A DNA stretch of 45,511 bases, from assembly GCA_040768665.1 (NCBI GenBank), contig JAXGMN010000078.1, forward strand, positions 1 through 45,511, written 5' to 3'. Each line of letters starts with the position of its first letter. Within the stretch, counting starts at the first letter, position 1. Position numbers and translations under genes: made by a program. Source of the stretch: JABWBD01 sp040768665 (GTDB lineage: Bacteria; Planctomycetota; Planctomycetia; Pirellulales; Thermoguttaceae). Below are positions 1 to 9,518 of this stretch, piece by piece. Below the pieces are notes generated by a model, which was not told where the DNA came from, did no database searches, and was given only the letters and a program-made list of their open reading frames with translations.

Positions 1-2627
1 CGCCGGACCATTCGATCGTGACCGGCACGTTGATCGCACGGTTGCCGAACGCGGAATACGCCAGACGCAGCTCGTATTTCCCGGCTTCAGGGATCGTCAG
101 CACAAAGCGGAGCGACTTCGTCCCTTTGGCGGCGTTCAAGTCGTGCAGATAACCGTCGCCGACGTACGGGTGGGTGTGGTCCGAGTTGGCCCACGCCCCA
201 ATCGTCTCTGCCCGCGAGCTGTCGACGACGATGCCCCGCAGCTTGCGGGGATCGAGGCCCGTGACCCAGACCGCCGAGTCGTCCCACGGCAGGCCGGGAT
301 CGCCGTCGGGAAGATTCATGGCGTGGGCGCGCCGCCGGGCGGTCTCGACAACCGCTTGCGGCTCGTCGTAGACCCGGATCTCGCAAATGCCCGGCTCTTC
401 CTTACCTGCCTCGAGAAGAACCACGCGCAGCGCAGTCGCCGTGGCGCGATCCAATCCCAGCACGTGGCGGCGGTGGCGATTCTCGGAGACTTCGACCAGT
501 CGCTCCCACTGGTCGTCCCGGCGGGCTTCGACCGCAAACCGCCGCGGCGATCGCTCATTCGTCTGGAATGTGACGTGAACGACATTGAATTGCTGCAGCG
601 CCGGCCACGCAAGCTCAACCCACTGCGGCAAGGCTTCCGCCGATGCCGGCGACCACGCGTTGGTGTTGCCGTCGGCCGCGCGGGCGTAGCCGTTAATGAC
701 ATTGGCTGCCGACATCGCTTCGCCGCCGGGCAACGGCTTCCCGCTCGACGCGAATACACGCGCGGAACGAGCCAGATCGCGGGGATCCTCGTTTGGCAGG
801 GCGATAATGTGTGCCCCGTCCTTCAGAAGCTGCTGCTGGAGCTCGCCAAGATGCTTGTAGCAGACGCCCCGCGGCGAAACCTCGTGTTCGACGCACATCG
901 CCGCAGTCGTGCCGGTCGCCTGCCCCATCACCGCGCAAGTGAGCATCACGCGCGTGGCCGACATGGCGACGTGGCTGGCAGAAATGTTGCGACCGGCCAT
1001 GAGCAGGTTGTCGATGTTTTTCGAGTACAGCGATCGCAGGGGGATGGAGTGCAGGACACCTTTGTAGTCGTGCTGGGCCGGCTCCCCCTCGTGGAAGAAA
1101 CCGCCGGGCCAGTGGTCGTCGACGCCCCAGCCGCCATAGGCCACGCGGTCGGGAAACACCGTCTGGTCGGCGATGTCGTTCTGGTTGAGCACGTAGTCGC
1201 CGATCAGCCGCATGCTCTCGCGCTTGCCCGCGATGTGCTCCACCCATGCCAGCCGGTGACATTCGGCTTTCTCGCCGAGCTGGTCGCAGTGATTCTTCAC
1301 GTGGTCCCACATGCCATAGACGAGCCTGAACAGTTCGTCGCGGATCTCCTCGGCATCGCGATAGGTGTCCTGCGTTCCGCCGAGCTCGATCTTCCACTGC
1401 CATTCGATATTGGCCGAGAGTCTCGGGTGGCGGCCGGGTGGGAAGCTGTCGCAAGTGGGAAACTGCATCGCCCAGGCCGGCGGCTCGAAAGGCTGCGGCG
1501 ACTCTTCTGGCACCGAGGCGTACTTGAGCGAGTTGCCCATCGTCTTCTTGTCGCCGCTCTCCGGAGCCATCGACTCGTTGTACATCGACCGCGGCTCGCG
1601 GCCGTGACGATACTCGGCTCCCGCGGCCACCCCGACGACGCCATCGCCCGTACAGTCCACGAACACCTTTCCACCGAACCGCATCCGCTGACCGCTGGTG
1701 GTGTCGACCGCAAGCACCGAGGCGATCACGCCGGGCGACTTCATCTCGACGCCCGTTGCGTGCGTGTTCAGGCATAACCGCAGCTTCGGCTCCGCCGTGA
1801 CCATTCGCATGAGCCGGCCGGAGTAGAGTTTGGCTTCCTCGAGCGTCTGGACTCCCTTGCCGCGGAATTCTTCAACGATACCGCTTTCCTTTGGATCCAG
1901 CGGATCCTGCTCGCCGTACGGCCAGACGCCGACCGGCGGTACGAGGACCTCGATGCTCGCGTTGCCGCCCAGGACCGGGCGGTTCTGGATCAACACGGTC
2001 TCGGCGCCCAGACGGGCCGCGGCCACCGCAGCCACGCATCCGGCCAGGCCACCGCCGATCACGGCGACGTCGCACTCGCCCATGTCCTTGATCTGCCGGC
2101 TCACCGCGCCGTGCTCTTCGCGGAGGGCGGCGATCGCCGCGTGATCCGCGGGCGGCGCCCAATCGAGATCGCCGGTGAGCACAATCACGTCGCAGCGTCC
2201 GTAGTAGCCGGTCAGATCGTGGAGCCGAACTTGAACCCGATCGCCCAACTCATGAACGCCTCCGTCCTCCCATTGCCATCCGGACTTGCCCGACTGGCCG
2301 AACGTACGCTCGACCGGATCGCCGTTGAGCAAAACCTGGAATCGGCCGGGATGGTGTTCGGAAACCCAGTCGCGAGTGCGGGCCCACAGCCGGTACTTGC
2401 CCGGCGACGGTATGCTGGCCGTCGTCGTAGCGTCGTCGACAGGCATGCCCAGGCCGACGGCCAGCAGGTAGGGCGAGCCCATCTGGTCGATGAATTGGCT
2501 ATCGTTTGCCCAGCCGCCGAGGTCAGTGAATTGCTCGGTCTCAAGCCAGACGACACCTGCGGCGTCTGCCACCGAAGACGTGAGGACAGCCACCGCTGCA
2601 ATTACCTGAACTAGCCGGTTTCTCATT
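1..2627 (-). CDS. Exported FAD-dependent oxidoreductase, 3' end beyond window
   Basis: The frame stays open from an ATG at 2627 to the window edge (at least 875 residues). GGAGG lies just upstream of the ATG. The first 20-odd residues (MRNRLVQVIAAVAVLTSSVA) form a signal peptide. Residues of about 25-165 look like a small beta-sandwich or carbohydrate-binding module (WLETEQFTDLGGW, GKYRLWART). A Rossmann FAD motif, DVAVIGGGLAGCVAAVAAA, starts near residue 184 and is followed by LGGNASIEV, typical of the FAD_oxidored (PF12831-like) family; FVDCTGDGVVG lies further on. The last visible part (GKYELRLAYSAFGNRAIN) looks like another beta-sandwich. Such proteins are common in planctomycetes and are often called FAD-dependent oxidoreductase or xanthan-lyase-like; the substrate is unknown. 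A periplasmic role in polysaccharide metabolism is inference. The C-terminus is missing. Confidence 0.88.
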
Positions 2628-3164
2628 CTGATGCCTCCGTTAAGCTCGCCTGATCCGGAGTCTCCATGATAGCAGAAGCCCCCTCAGAGGCGCAGCCCCT
2701 GCGTTTCCACGGCACATGACAGGCAGGAGCGGACCAGCTCTCCCGGTGTGCACTGCTGCAAGGCCCTAACAAAACGGGGACTGGCTCCGAGCCAATATTT
2801 GCAGAACACGGAGAATCGGCGTCTTCGCGAGGTGCCTGTCCCCGTTTTGTTAGGGCCTCTGCGGCTCGCGCCTCCCCCACTCGGTAGGGAACATCGCCCA
2901 GTGTCAAACTTTGTCGATTATTCCGCCTGTGCCAGCTCCCGGGAAACCAATTGCCTGAAAAGCTTACCCCCTCGGATCCTTGAGCCTGATCCGTGAATTC
3001 GGCTGATCCGATAGAACCAGTAGCCTCGGCAAGGATTGCCGAACCGTTATGCCTGCCCCATGCTGACCGGGCAACCGACCGGCCGTCACCTTCTGCGGCG
3101 GTTTGGGCACCATCGGTTCGGGGACCTCGAAAGACCAAGGCGCCTTTCCGTGCCGGATTTCGCG
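2628..3164. other. Divergent intergenic region
   Basis: These 537 bp separate the start of the minus-strand oxidoreductase from the plus-strand beta-barrel gene. They hold the palindromic element at 2761-2858 and a small perfect hairpin at 3026-3042 (TCGGCAA, 3-nt loop, TTGCCGA). I found no convincing promoter pair and no credible gene. The open frames here lack start signals and recognisable protein character. Confidence 0.5.
2761..2858. repeat. Palindromic repeat, GGGGACTGGCTC family, copy 1
   Basis: Two 28-bp arms (2761-2788 and 2831-2858) are inverted copies with two mismatches and a 42-nt loop. The outer arm starts AGGCCCTAACAAAACG. The inner arm is GGGGACTGGCTCC on one side and the complement of GGGGACAGGCACC on the other. 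The same inner core occurs at 30447-30547, and a half copy lies at 45484-45511, with different outer arms. This is a dispersed REP- or MITE-like family; such elements are often mobilised in trans by Y1-type transposases, but no transposase is in this window. Confidence 0.85.
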
Positions 3165-3920
3165 ATGCGCAGTTTCGTCTTGATGATCCTCTTCACGCAG
3201 GTGATGGCGCTGCCGGCATCCGCACAGGTCGGGCCGCCCGAGCCCCGAGCGGAATGTCATGGATACTCGTTGGGTGCCGGAATTCACAATGTCCACAGCT
3301 TGTGGACGCCCTGTGACTATGAAGTAGATCGAAATCGGATTTACATCGAAGGATCGTACGCGTTTACCGACAGCGTGGAAGCGTTTGCACGCGTCGGTGG
3401 TTCCGATTTCGTGATCAACGACATCGAGACCTACGATCCGGGCCTCGCCAAAGACGTGCACGACGACGGCTATCCGGTCTTCCTGTCCGGAGGTCTTCGT
3501 GGCAAGGCCTGGCACTTCGGCAGATGGTCCTTGGGAGCTTCGCTCGAGGCTGCCTGGTATCCCGGCTTCAAACAGACGATCCGCTGGGATTACGACGTCT
3601 ACCAGGAACTGTTCTTCGACTCGACGACCGAGATCAGCGCCGGTCTGTCGCTCGGCTGCACTCTCGGCAGAAGCATTTTCTACGGCGGACCGCTGCTCCA
3701 CTTCGCCTATACGCGCGCCGACGTCCGCACCCACGAATTCGGTCCCGACTGGGACATCGAAGACAGCATCGACGACCAGACGGTCCGTGACAAAGCGGGC
3801 TGGGGCGGCTTTCTCGGCTGGCGCAGGCCGGTGGGAGAAATCGGCTGGCACGTGCAGTTCGAAGGCGCTGCCCTCCGCGACGGGTTCGGCGGCTCGCTCG
3901 GGCTGTTCCGAAGCTGGTGA
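3165..3920 (+). CDS. Putative outer-membrane beta-barrel protein
   Basis: The product is 251 residues from the ATG at 3165. I chose this start, not the upstream ATG at 3036, because it opens directly on a signal peptide (MRSFVLMILFTQVMALPASA, then Q). The mature part alternates aromatic and polar residues in strand-like runs, such as RIYIEGSYAFTDSVEAFARV, WSLGASLEAAWYPGF, GLSLGCTLGRSIFYGGPLLH and GWHVQFEGAAL. It ends in an aromatic residue (LGLFRSW), as bacterial outer-membrane barrels often do. I do not recognise a specific family. Acidic loops (DPGLAKDVHDDG, EFGPDWDIEDSIDDQ) could bind cations, which is a guess. The 3' end overlaps the convergent small ORF at 3707-4150. Confidence 0.72.
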   Translation: MRSFVLMILFTQVMALPASAQVGPPEPRAECHGYSLGAGIHNVHSLWTPCDYEVDRNRIYIEGSYAFTDSVEAFARVGGSDFVINDIETYDPGLAKDVHDDGYPVFLSGGLRGKAWHFGRWSLGASLEAAWYPGFKQTIRWDYDVYQELFFDSTTEISAGLSLGCTLGRSIFYGGPLLHFAYTRADVRTHEFGPDWDIEDSIDDQTVRDKAGWGGFLGWRRPVGEIGWHVQFEGAALRDGFGGSLGLFRSW

Positions 3921-4150
3921 CGAAGTGCGACCGTTGCCGATGCCGTCGCTCGTCCCGCGACCTTGTGGCAAGCTTGATTGCGTTGCTCGAAGGTCGATTC
4001 CTCTTCCGTCTGGTCCATGTACTCCGACATTTCATTCTGGTGCAACCAGATCGGATCGGCGTTTCTCAGAATGAACTCGTCCACATCCATTCCATCGATG
4101 GTCGGAGGACGTTTGACTCGCTTCTGCTTTCCGTTCATGAAGACGGTCAT
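3707..4150 (-). CDS. Small planctomycete-type protein, probably 3'-extended or degenerate
   Basis: The frame starts at an ATG at 4150 with AGGAG about ten bases upstream. Its first ~45 residues look like a real protein: MTVFMNGKQKRVKRPPTIDG, then MDVDEFILRNADPIWLHQNE. From memory, short planctomycete proteins of about 50-60 residues share the 'KRPPTIDG...DEFI..NADPIWLHQ' pattern; their function is unknown. After about residue 75 the frame reads through 214 bp antisense to the end of the beta-barrel gene, and the peptide turns into Pro/Ser/Arg-rich sequence typical of an antisense frame. The usual stop may therefore have been lost by an indel between about 3920 and 4030. The gene itself is moderately supported; the C-terminal half is not. 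Confidence 0.5.
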   Translation of the reverse strand: MTVFMNGKQKRVKRPPTIDGMDVDEFILRNADPIWLHQNEMSEYMDQTEEESTFEQRNQACHKVAGRATASATVALRHQLRNSPSEPPNPSRRAAPSNCTCQPISPTGLRQPRKPPQPALSRTVWSSMLSSMSQSGPNSWVRTSARV

Positions 4151-4301
4151 GTACTCGCGTCTCCTGCGTCTCTTCTCCACCACCAACCTACGTTTATGTA
4201 CCCAATTTAGCCATTACATCGGCTTCGGAGCCATGACAAAGGGCTCTTGGGTGGTAAGGAATATACTCATGCGGTAGGTTCGATTTTTTCATGGCTTTCT
4301 G

Positions 4302-4330
4302 TTGACAGGGCGGGAGCTATTTGGCATAGA
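4302..4330 (+). promoter_or_regulatory. Possible sigma-70 promoter for the retropepsin-like surface protein
   Basis: A perfect -35 box (TTGACA, 4302-4307) is followed after 17 bp by CATAGA (4325-4330), which matches the -10 consensus at three of six positions. It lies 37 bp upstream of the ATG at 4367. The strong -35 and exact spacing are seen; promoter activity is inference. Confidence 0.3.
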
Positions 4331-4366
4331 TTGCATGGGCATACTCTTTGATTTTCGGGGGCGGCT

Positions 4367-7300
4367 ATGGCCATGGCCAATCCGCAGCGGGTTTGGGGGG
4401 GTGTTTGGCAGAATCGACAACGACAAACCAAGCGAGGACGACGTCGTTCGACCGGCGGATGGAGCCGACGAAAACCTCTTGGCCGCTTCGAACAACTCGA
4501 GCTGAGGACGATGCTCGCCGGCGGCATCATCGAACTGGGGCCCTCGGACAACGTGGCCTTGGATCAGCCCCGCGTCGCGATCGAGTTGATCAAGGATACC
4601 GGCGCCACAGCGCATCACTACGACTTCGGCACAAACAATTCCCCGGTGGAATCCGGGTTCGTGCGCAGGTCCACGGGGACCTTTAATGGATCGCATGGAT
4701 GGCAGCCGGGGGCGACCCTGGGAAGCGTGGATCGCGCTGTCGGGTCGGACCTGAATCGCGACTTCGTCTCCGTCTCTGTCGCCCAAGCCACCTTCAGCCG
4801 CACACTTCCCAACGGCACATACCAGGTGCAAGTCCATCTGGGCGATCTCGTGGACCCGCACGACGAGATGGCCGTGTGGTTCGAGGGCGAGACCTCTTCG
4901 GCGCACCCCTGGATCGACACGGCAGCCGGTCAGGTCATTGTGAAAAGCTACACCGTCGCGGTCACGGATGGCCGACTGGACGTCCACTTCCAGGACATGG
5001 GCGGATCCGATGATCAGCTAGCTCTTATTGCGCTGGAGATGATCGATCTTGGGCATGGCAGCGGCACGGGCTGGGCCAGCGTGGGACCGGGTGTCTTCAA
5101 CACCTTCCTGCTCGACACCGGCGCCAACAGTGTGTTGGCGATGGCATCCGCCGTCGGCGACATGGAGCAGCCGCCGGTCGCCTACCAAACTCAGGGCACC
5201 TTCCGAGAGGTAGGCGTGGCCGGCTACCACGACATGGACATCTCGGTCGACTACCGCTTCGACTTCGCCGGCACCAGCGGAATCCGCCACACCCTCTTCG
5301 ACACCCGCATCCAGTCCGACGCCAACAACGACTTCAGCATCTTCGGCCCCTGGGGCCTCGCCGGCATGCCGGCCATGGCCGGCCGCGTGACCACGCTCGA
5401 CATGACCGGCTGGTCCGGCGGCGAGGTTGCGTTGGAAGACATCTACATGAAGACCGACTTCAGCGAGGACATGGCGGAAGCGGACCTCAATTTCGGCGGG
5501 AGCAACGAGCACCGCTACGCGCTAGCGGTCGACAACCGGCTCGCCTTCGACCCCATGGACTACATGGTGGACCCGGTGAACGATGAACCGCCCGTCTGGG
5601 CCGACATCCCGTTCCTCACCGCCATTCCCACGCAGAACGGGGTGGGCCGGGAAGGGAATTTCTTGTTGGACACCGGCGCCCAGATCAGCGTGATCTCCGA
5701 GCAGTTAGCACTGCAGCTCGGGCTGGACAGCAACGGCAACGGCTTGCTCGATGAGGGCGACGACAACTACGTAACGACCGAGTCGGTGGGCGGCGTTGGC
5801 GGAACCGTTCCCGCCCCGGTGTTCACGATTGACGAGGTGCACGTGCCTGTCAAGAAGGTCCTGCCAAATGGGGAACTGGGCGAAGAGGTCGAACTGGTCT
5901 GGACCAACTTGCAGTGGCTGGTGTTGGACATCGAAACCGACGAAGCGACGACGCTCGACGGCGTCTTCGGCTCGGATCTCTTGACCAGCGGCTGGTTTTA
6001 CTCCTTTTTCTATGGGCTGGAAGACGGCTATTTCGACCGGGTGCACTTCGATTTCCAGGATTGGGGCCTCTACAACGGCACGCCGGAGCCGCGCCAAGGC
6101 ACGGTCTATTTCGACCTCAATCCGCTCAAGGATCAGCCTGTCGACCCCGGGCCCGGGATACGAGTTCGGCACTCGGGCGGATCGACGCAGGTCGCCGAGA
6201 ACGGTGGGACGGATACGTATACGGTGGTATTGACCGGTGAACCTGCGGCCGATGTCACCGTGCAGCTTGCCAATACGGACGGGCAGGTCCGAGCGGAAAA
6301 CCAGGCTAACGGGAACAACACGCTCGTGTTCACGCCGTCGAACTGGGACGTCGCGCAGACGGTTCTCGTTACGGGAGAAGACGATTCGCTGGCGGAGGGC
6401 CCTCACACGGGGACGATCACCCATACGGTCACGAGCAGCGACCCAGCCTACGACGGTCTGGCTGTCCCCGACATGGAAGTCAGCATCGCCGACGACGACG
6501 TAAGCGTGGTTACCATCACGAGCGACCAGGCGGGGAATAATGTCATTGAATCGCTCAACGTCAGCGAGGGCGGCGGAACAGTCACGTATTGGCTGAGGCT
6601 CAGCAGTCCACCCGCAGAGGACAGCGTGGTCATCATCGAAGATATTGCCGGCGGAAGTCAGGTGCACATCTCCAATCCGGACAGTTGGGGCATTGACAAC
6701 TGGTGGGTATTCCTTGCTGGCGAATGGGATCACCCCCAGCCGGTAGAAGTCACTGCTCTAAACGATTCTTACGCAGAGGGGCCGCACCAGGTCCAGCTTG
6801 TCCACACCTTGATTGACGGGCTCACCACGGTTGGGCAAACAGTGCTGCCGGTCAACATCACCGACGACGACCTCGGCCACGTGACGATCACCGAGACGAA
6901 CCAGAGCACACTCGTCGTGGAAGGCGCGGATACCGACACGTACCAGATCGCCTTGGATCTTGCGCCGGTCGGCGGCCCGGTCGAGATCACCGTCACCGCC
7001 GGTTCCCAACTCGAGCTCAGCGCCGACGGCGGCACGACCTATGGTTCCTCGCTCGTTCTCTCCTTCACCGACCTGACTCCGCAGACGGTCACCGTCCGTG
7101 CCTTTGACGACTCGCTGGAGGAAGGCTCCCACACAGGCAGAATCACGCATGCGATCACGGGCACGGTTTTCGATCCCAGATATCCGACGGCGCTGCCGAT
7201 CCAGAGCGTCAGCGCAACGATTCTCGACAACGATGCGGCCGGCATCATCATTTCGGAGGATGCGGCGGGCGAGAACGTGGTCACGTCGATCGCTGCGGTC

Positions 7301-8719
7301 GAGGGAGCCGACGTGAATTACTGGGTGGCGCTGAATAGCCAGCCGAGCGACAATGTGACCGTCTATCTGGAAAGCAGCAGCGAGCAGGTGACGATCGTCG
7401 ACGCTGCGAATCCGACACATGCCTATTTGGAGTTCACGCCGCAGAACGCGACCACGCCGCAAGCGATCCGCGTGAGCACAATCGACGACGGCATCCCCGA
7501 GGAGGCCGAGACCGCGCAGATCACGTTCAGCGCGTTCAGCGCCGACCCGCAGTACCAGGGGAGCACGGTTTCGACGATGACGGTCAGCGACCCGGTGGTG
7601 GCGCAGGCCAGTGTTGTCGGGCGCCATATCTTCTACGACAACTCCTACTGGGACGGCTATGTCGCGGGTCGCAATGATGTTCAGGGCGGCACAGACCACG
7701 ACGAAGACGATGATGCGATCGCTCCCGATAAGGAGGCGCTGGTGGGCGACGGCGTGACACCGGCGACGGCACTGAACTACACCAATTTCTCTGGCGGCAT
7801 CACGGGGATTATGGTGGATATTAGCGGGCTTGCCGATCCAGCCGGCATCGACGTCACGGATTTTGTCTTCAAGTTCGGCAACGACGACACCCCGGACGAC
7901 TGGACGGTCGCCGACGACTCGAACTCCCACTCGCCCGCTAGCGTTTCTACTCGCGATCTGGGCGGCGGCGTGACGCGGGTTACGATCACCTGGGACCGAC
8001 TCGACGGACCGGCAACTTCGCACTTGGCAGTGCCTACGAGGAACTGGCTGCAGGTGAGCGTGTTGGCTGGTGCGGATACCGGACTGGCCAACGATGACGT
8101 GTTCTACTTTGGCAACAGCGCGGGCGATGCCAACTATGACGGCCGAACGCTGCAAGGGGACTGGAATACCGTCTTCCCGCTGATCCATCCTGTCAACATC
8201 GCACCGCTGACCAGTGTGGCCGATATCGACCGCAGTGGCAAAGTCTTGCAGGGCGACCGCAATCCGATCGTCGCGAACGTTCATCCGGTGGCCAGACTTG
8301 AGATGATCGTGCCGCCCGAGTCGCCGCCTGCCGGTGGAACTGCCTTGCTTGCTGGATTCGACCCGCAGCCGCTTCGCGATACTGCGACGAACGACGTTCT
8401 AATGGACCAGTTGAGTGGCGAGTTGGCCATTGCGCTATCGGTGGAAAGCGGAATTAGGACGGATCCGCCGCACGTGTCTCTCGATCAGACCGTTGACAGT
8501 ACCACGCGTCTGGAGGGCGACACGGAGAGTCCCTTGTGGATTGCGGAGGCCACACCGCTCTTGAAGGAAGAGCTTCGGGTTTCTAGGCGAGCTGCGCGAC
8601 CAGAACTGCGGGCGAACGATCCGAAGACGATCGACCTGGCGATCGCGGAACTAGGCGAGGATCTCCCCAACGGGTTCAGTTCATTGGGAAGGTTCTTCGC
8701 TCAAAAAGCTCGCAGGTGA
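4367..8719 (+). CDS. LEPR-XLL surface protein with two retropepsin-like lobes, Calx-beta repeats and dockerin-like tail
   Basis: The protein has 1450 residues, with a GGGGGCGG purine stretch before the ATG. The N-terminus is basic and carries an LEPR-XLL-type motif (GRFEQLELRTMLAGG, residues ~39-53). After a malectin- or CBM-like region (~55-230) come two lobes with aspartic-protease signatures: FLLDTGANSV (Asp250) and FLLDTGAQISVISEQLALQL (Asp435). Each is followed by a candidate second retropepsin motif, IFGPWGLAG and DGVFGSDLL. Residues ~600-1080 hold four Calx-beta-like repeats, with ITDDD or IADDD joints. The tail has a ~120-residue module (FYDNSYWDG...) and two EF-hand-like loops, DANYDGRTLQGD (Asp1254) and DIDRSGKVLQGD (Asp1286), spaced as in dockerins. 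It is probably a cell-surface protease or adhesin. Peptidase activity is inferred from motifs only. The tail is duplicated in the giant minus-strand gene. Confidence 0.85.
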   Translation: MAMANPQRVWGGVWQNRQRQTKRGRRRSTGGWSRRKPLGRFEQLELRTMLAGGIIELGPSDNVALDQPRVAIELIKDTGATAHHYDFGTNNSPVESGFVRRSTGTFNGSHGWQPGATLGSVDRAVGSDLNRDFVSVSVAQATFSRTLPNGTYQVQVHLGDLVDPHDEMAVWFEGETSSAHPWIDTAAGQVIVKSYTVAVTDGRLDVHFQDMGGSDDQLALIALEMIDLGHGSGTGWASVGPGVFNTFLLDTGANSVLAMASAVGDMEQPPVAYQTQGTFREVGVAGYHDMDISVDYRFDFAGTSGIRHTLFDTRIQSDANNDFSIFGPWGLAGMPAMAGRVTTLDMTGWSGGEVALEDIYMKTDFSEDMAEADLNFGGSNEHRYALAVDNRLAFDPMDYMVDPVNDEPPVWADIPFLTAIPTQNGVGREGNFLLDTGAQISVISEQLALQLGLDSNGNGLLDEGDDNYVTTESVGGVGGTVPAPVFTIDEVHVPVKKVLPNGELGEEVELVWTNLQWLVLDIETDEATTLDGVFGSDLLTSGWFYSFFYGLEDGYFDRVHFDFQDWGLYNGTPEPRQGTVYFDLNPLKDQPVDPGPGIRVRHSGGSTQVAENGGTDTYTVVLTGEPAADVTVQLANTDGQVRAENQANGNNTLVFTPSNWDVAQTVLVTGEDDSLAEGPHTGTITHTVTSSDPAYDGLAVPDMEVSIADDDVSVVTITSDQAGNNVIESLNVSEGGGTVTYWLRLSSPPAEDSVVIIEDIAGGSQVHISNPDSWGIDNWWVFLAGEWDHPQPVEVTALNDSYAEGPHQVQLVHTLIDGLTTVGQTVLPVNITDDDLGHVTITETNQSTLVVEGADTDTYQIALDLAPVGGPVEITVTAGSQLELSADGGTTYGSSLVLSFTDLTPQTVTVRAFDDSLEEGSHTGRITHAITGTVFDPRYPTALPIQSVSATILDNDAAGIIISEDAAGENVVTSIAAVEGADVNYWVALNSQPSDNVTVYLESSSEQVTIVDAANPTHAYLEFTPQNATTPQAIRVSTIDDGIPEEAETAQITFSAFSADPQYQGSTVSTMTVSDPVVAQASVVGRHIFYDNSYWDGYVAGRNDVQGGTDHDEDDDAIAPDKEALVGDGVTPATALNYTNFSGGITGIMVDISGLADPAGIDVTDFVFKFGNDDTPDDWTVADDSNSHSPASVSTRDLGGGVTRVTITWDRLDGPATSHLAVPTRNWLQVSVLAGADTGLANDDVFYFGNSAGDANYDGRTLQGDWNTVFPLIHPVNIAPLTSVADIDRSGKVLQGDRNPIVANVHPVARLEMIVPPESPPAGGTALLAGFDPQPLRDTATNDVLMDQLSGELAIALSVESGIRTDPPHVSLDQTVDSTTRLEGDTESPLWIAEATPLLKEELRVSRRAARPELRANDPKTIDLAIAELGEDLPNGFSSLGRFFAQKARR
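7609..8312 (+). repeat. Paralogous dockerin-like module, plus-strand copy
   Basis: This ~704-bp stretch encodes the C-terminal module of the retropepsin-like protein and is nearly identical in translation, and very similar in DNA, to 10050-10757 on the opposite strand. Both encode the runs FYDNSYWDG, DDAIAPDKEALVGDG, LNYTNFSGGITGIM, GNDDTPDDWTVADDSNSHSP and VFYFGNSAGDANYDGRTLQG. Together they form an inverted paralogous pair about 1.7 kb apart, with the PEP-CTERM gene between them. Confidence 0.9.
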
Positions 8720-8727
8720 CATTCGCC

Positions 8728-9321
8728 TCAGGGGGCGAGCTTCCTGCGTTTCTGGAACCAGAAACCAGCGCCACCGGCTGCGGCCAGCATCAACAACTGG
8801 GCTAGTGTTCTCGGTTCGGGAATTGCGGTTACAGTGATCGTTCCGTTTGCCACGGTGAATGCCCCCGGGCCGATATCGGTGTCGGTCAACATCCACTCCC
8901 ACGTGCCCAAGCTTGCCGCCGACGCATCGAATGTGATAAGTGCCAGATTCCTTGTCTCGCTATTGGAAAGGTAGTGCTCAGTGCCCCAGCTATTGCCGAC
9001 ATACACTTGGCCATACTGCATGACCGGATACAGATAGACAAGGTTCGAGCCTGCATTTTCAAAGTAGAAGCCAGGCTGCTCCGTAGTGGCGGCCGTGATC
9101 GCCGGCTTTGTCGTGGTATCCCCCGATATTCCGTCGCCAATGGTCAAGACGAGATCCGCCGTCATGATATTCTGGTTTGGATCCACATCACCGGTCATCG
9201 TGATGATCCACTGCTGGCCGGCACTTTGATCAATCACCGGATTCCCGGCCGTGATGACTGCACCAGCAGCCGGCGCGGCGAGCACGGAAAGGACCAACAT
9301 TACGAAAAGCAGTCTTCTCAT
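8728..9321 (-). CDS. PEP-CTERM sorting-domain protein
   Basis: The product is 197 residues from the ATG at 9321. This start opens on a clean signal peptide (MRRLLFVMLVLSVLAAPAAG), whereas the longer frame adds MDRQWETI with no benefit. The C-terminus is a textbook PEP-CTERM signal: Pro-Glu-Pro in AIPEPRTLAQ, a hydrophobic helix (LLMLAAAGGAGFWF) and a basic end (QKRRKLAP). Exosortase is known to process such tails; none is encoded in this window. The middle (~25-165) is a predicted beta-rich extracellular domain with no family I recognise. The gene is convergent with the retropepsin-like protein, only 8 bp apart, and lies ~200 bp downstream of the giant gene on the same strand. It may be secreted and surface-sorted. 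Confidence 0.9.
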   Translation of the reverse strand: MRRLLFVMLVLSVLAAPAAGAVITAGNPVIDQSAGQQWIITMTGDVDPNQNIMTADLVLTIGDGISGDTTTKPAITAATTEQPGFYFENAGSNLVYLYPVMQYGQVYVGNSWGTEHYLSNSETRNLALITFDASAASLGTWEWMLTDTDIGPGAFTVANGTITVTAIPEPRTLAQLLMLAAAGGAGFWFQKRRKLAP

Positions 9322-9518
9322 GATAGTTTCCCATTGCCTGTCCACGAAGGCATCGCAGGAACTTGAATTTCCACCGCACCTCTCCTTGTATGCGGTATCA
9401 ACTTGGTTGTCAAGCAGTTGTTCGCCGATTTTGTGGATTATTCGACGCTCTCGCTATGTCGTGGGGGGAAGTCTCGCGTTTTCGGACATAAGTCTAATGT
9501 AAATAACGAGTTGCTGAA

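Noticed and set aside
143..1777. Long plus-strand frame of 544 codons
   Set aside because: It is antisense to the FAD oxidoreductase, whose frame shows a signal peptide, a ribosome site and FAD motifs. The plus frame is Arg/Val-rich with no recognisable motif.
4321..4336. TTGGCATAGATTGCAT, resembling a sigma-54 promoter
   Set aside because: The GG-to-GC spacing is two bases too short for a -24/-12 promoter.
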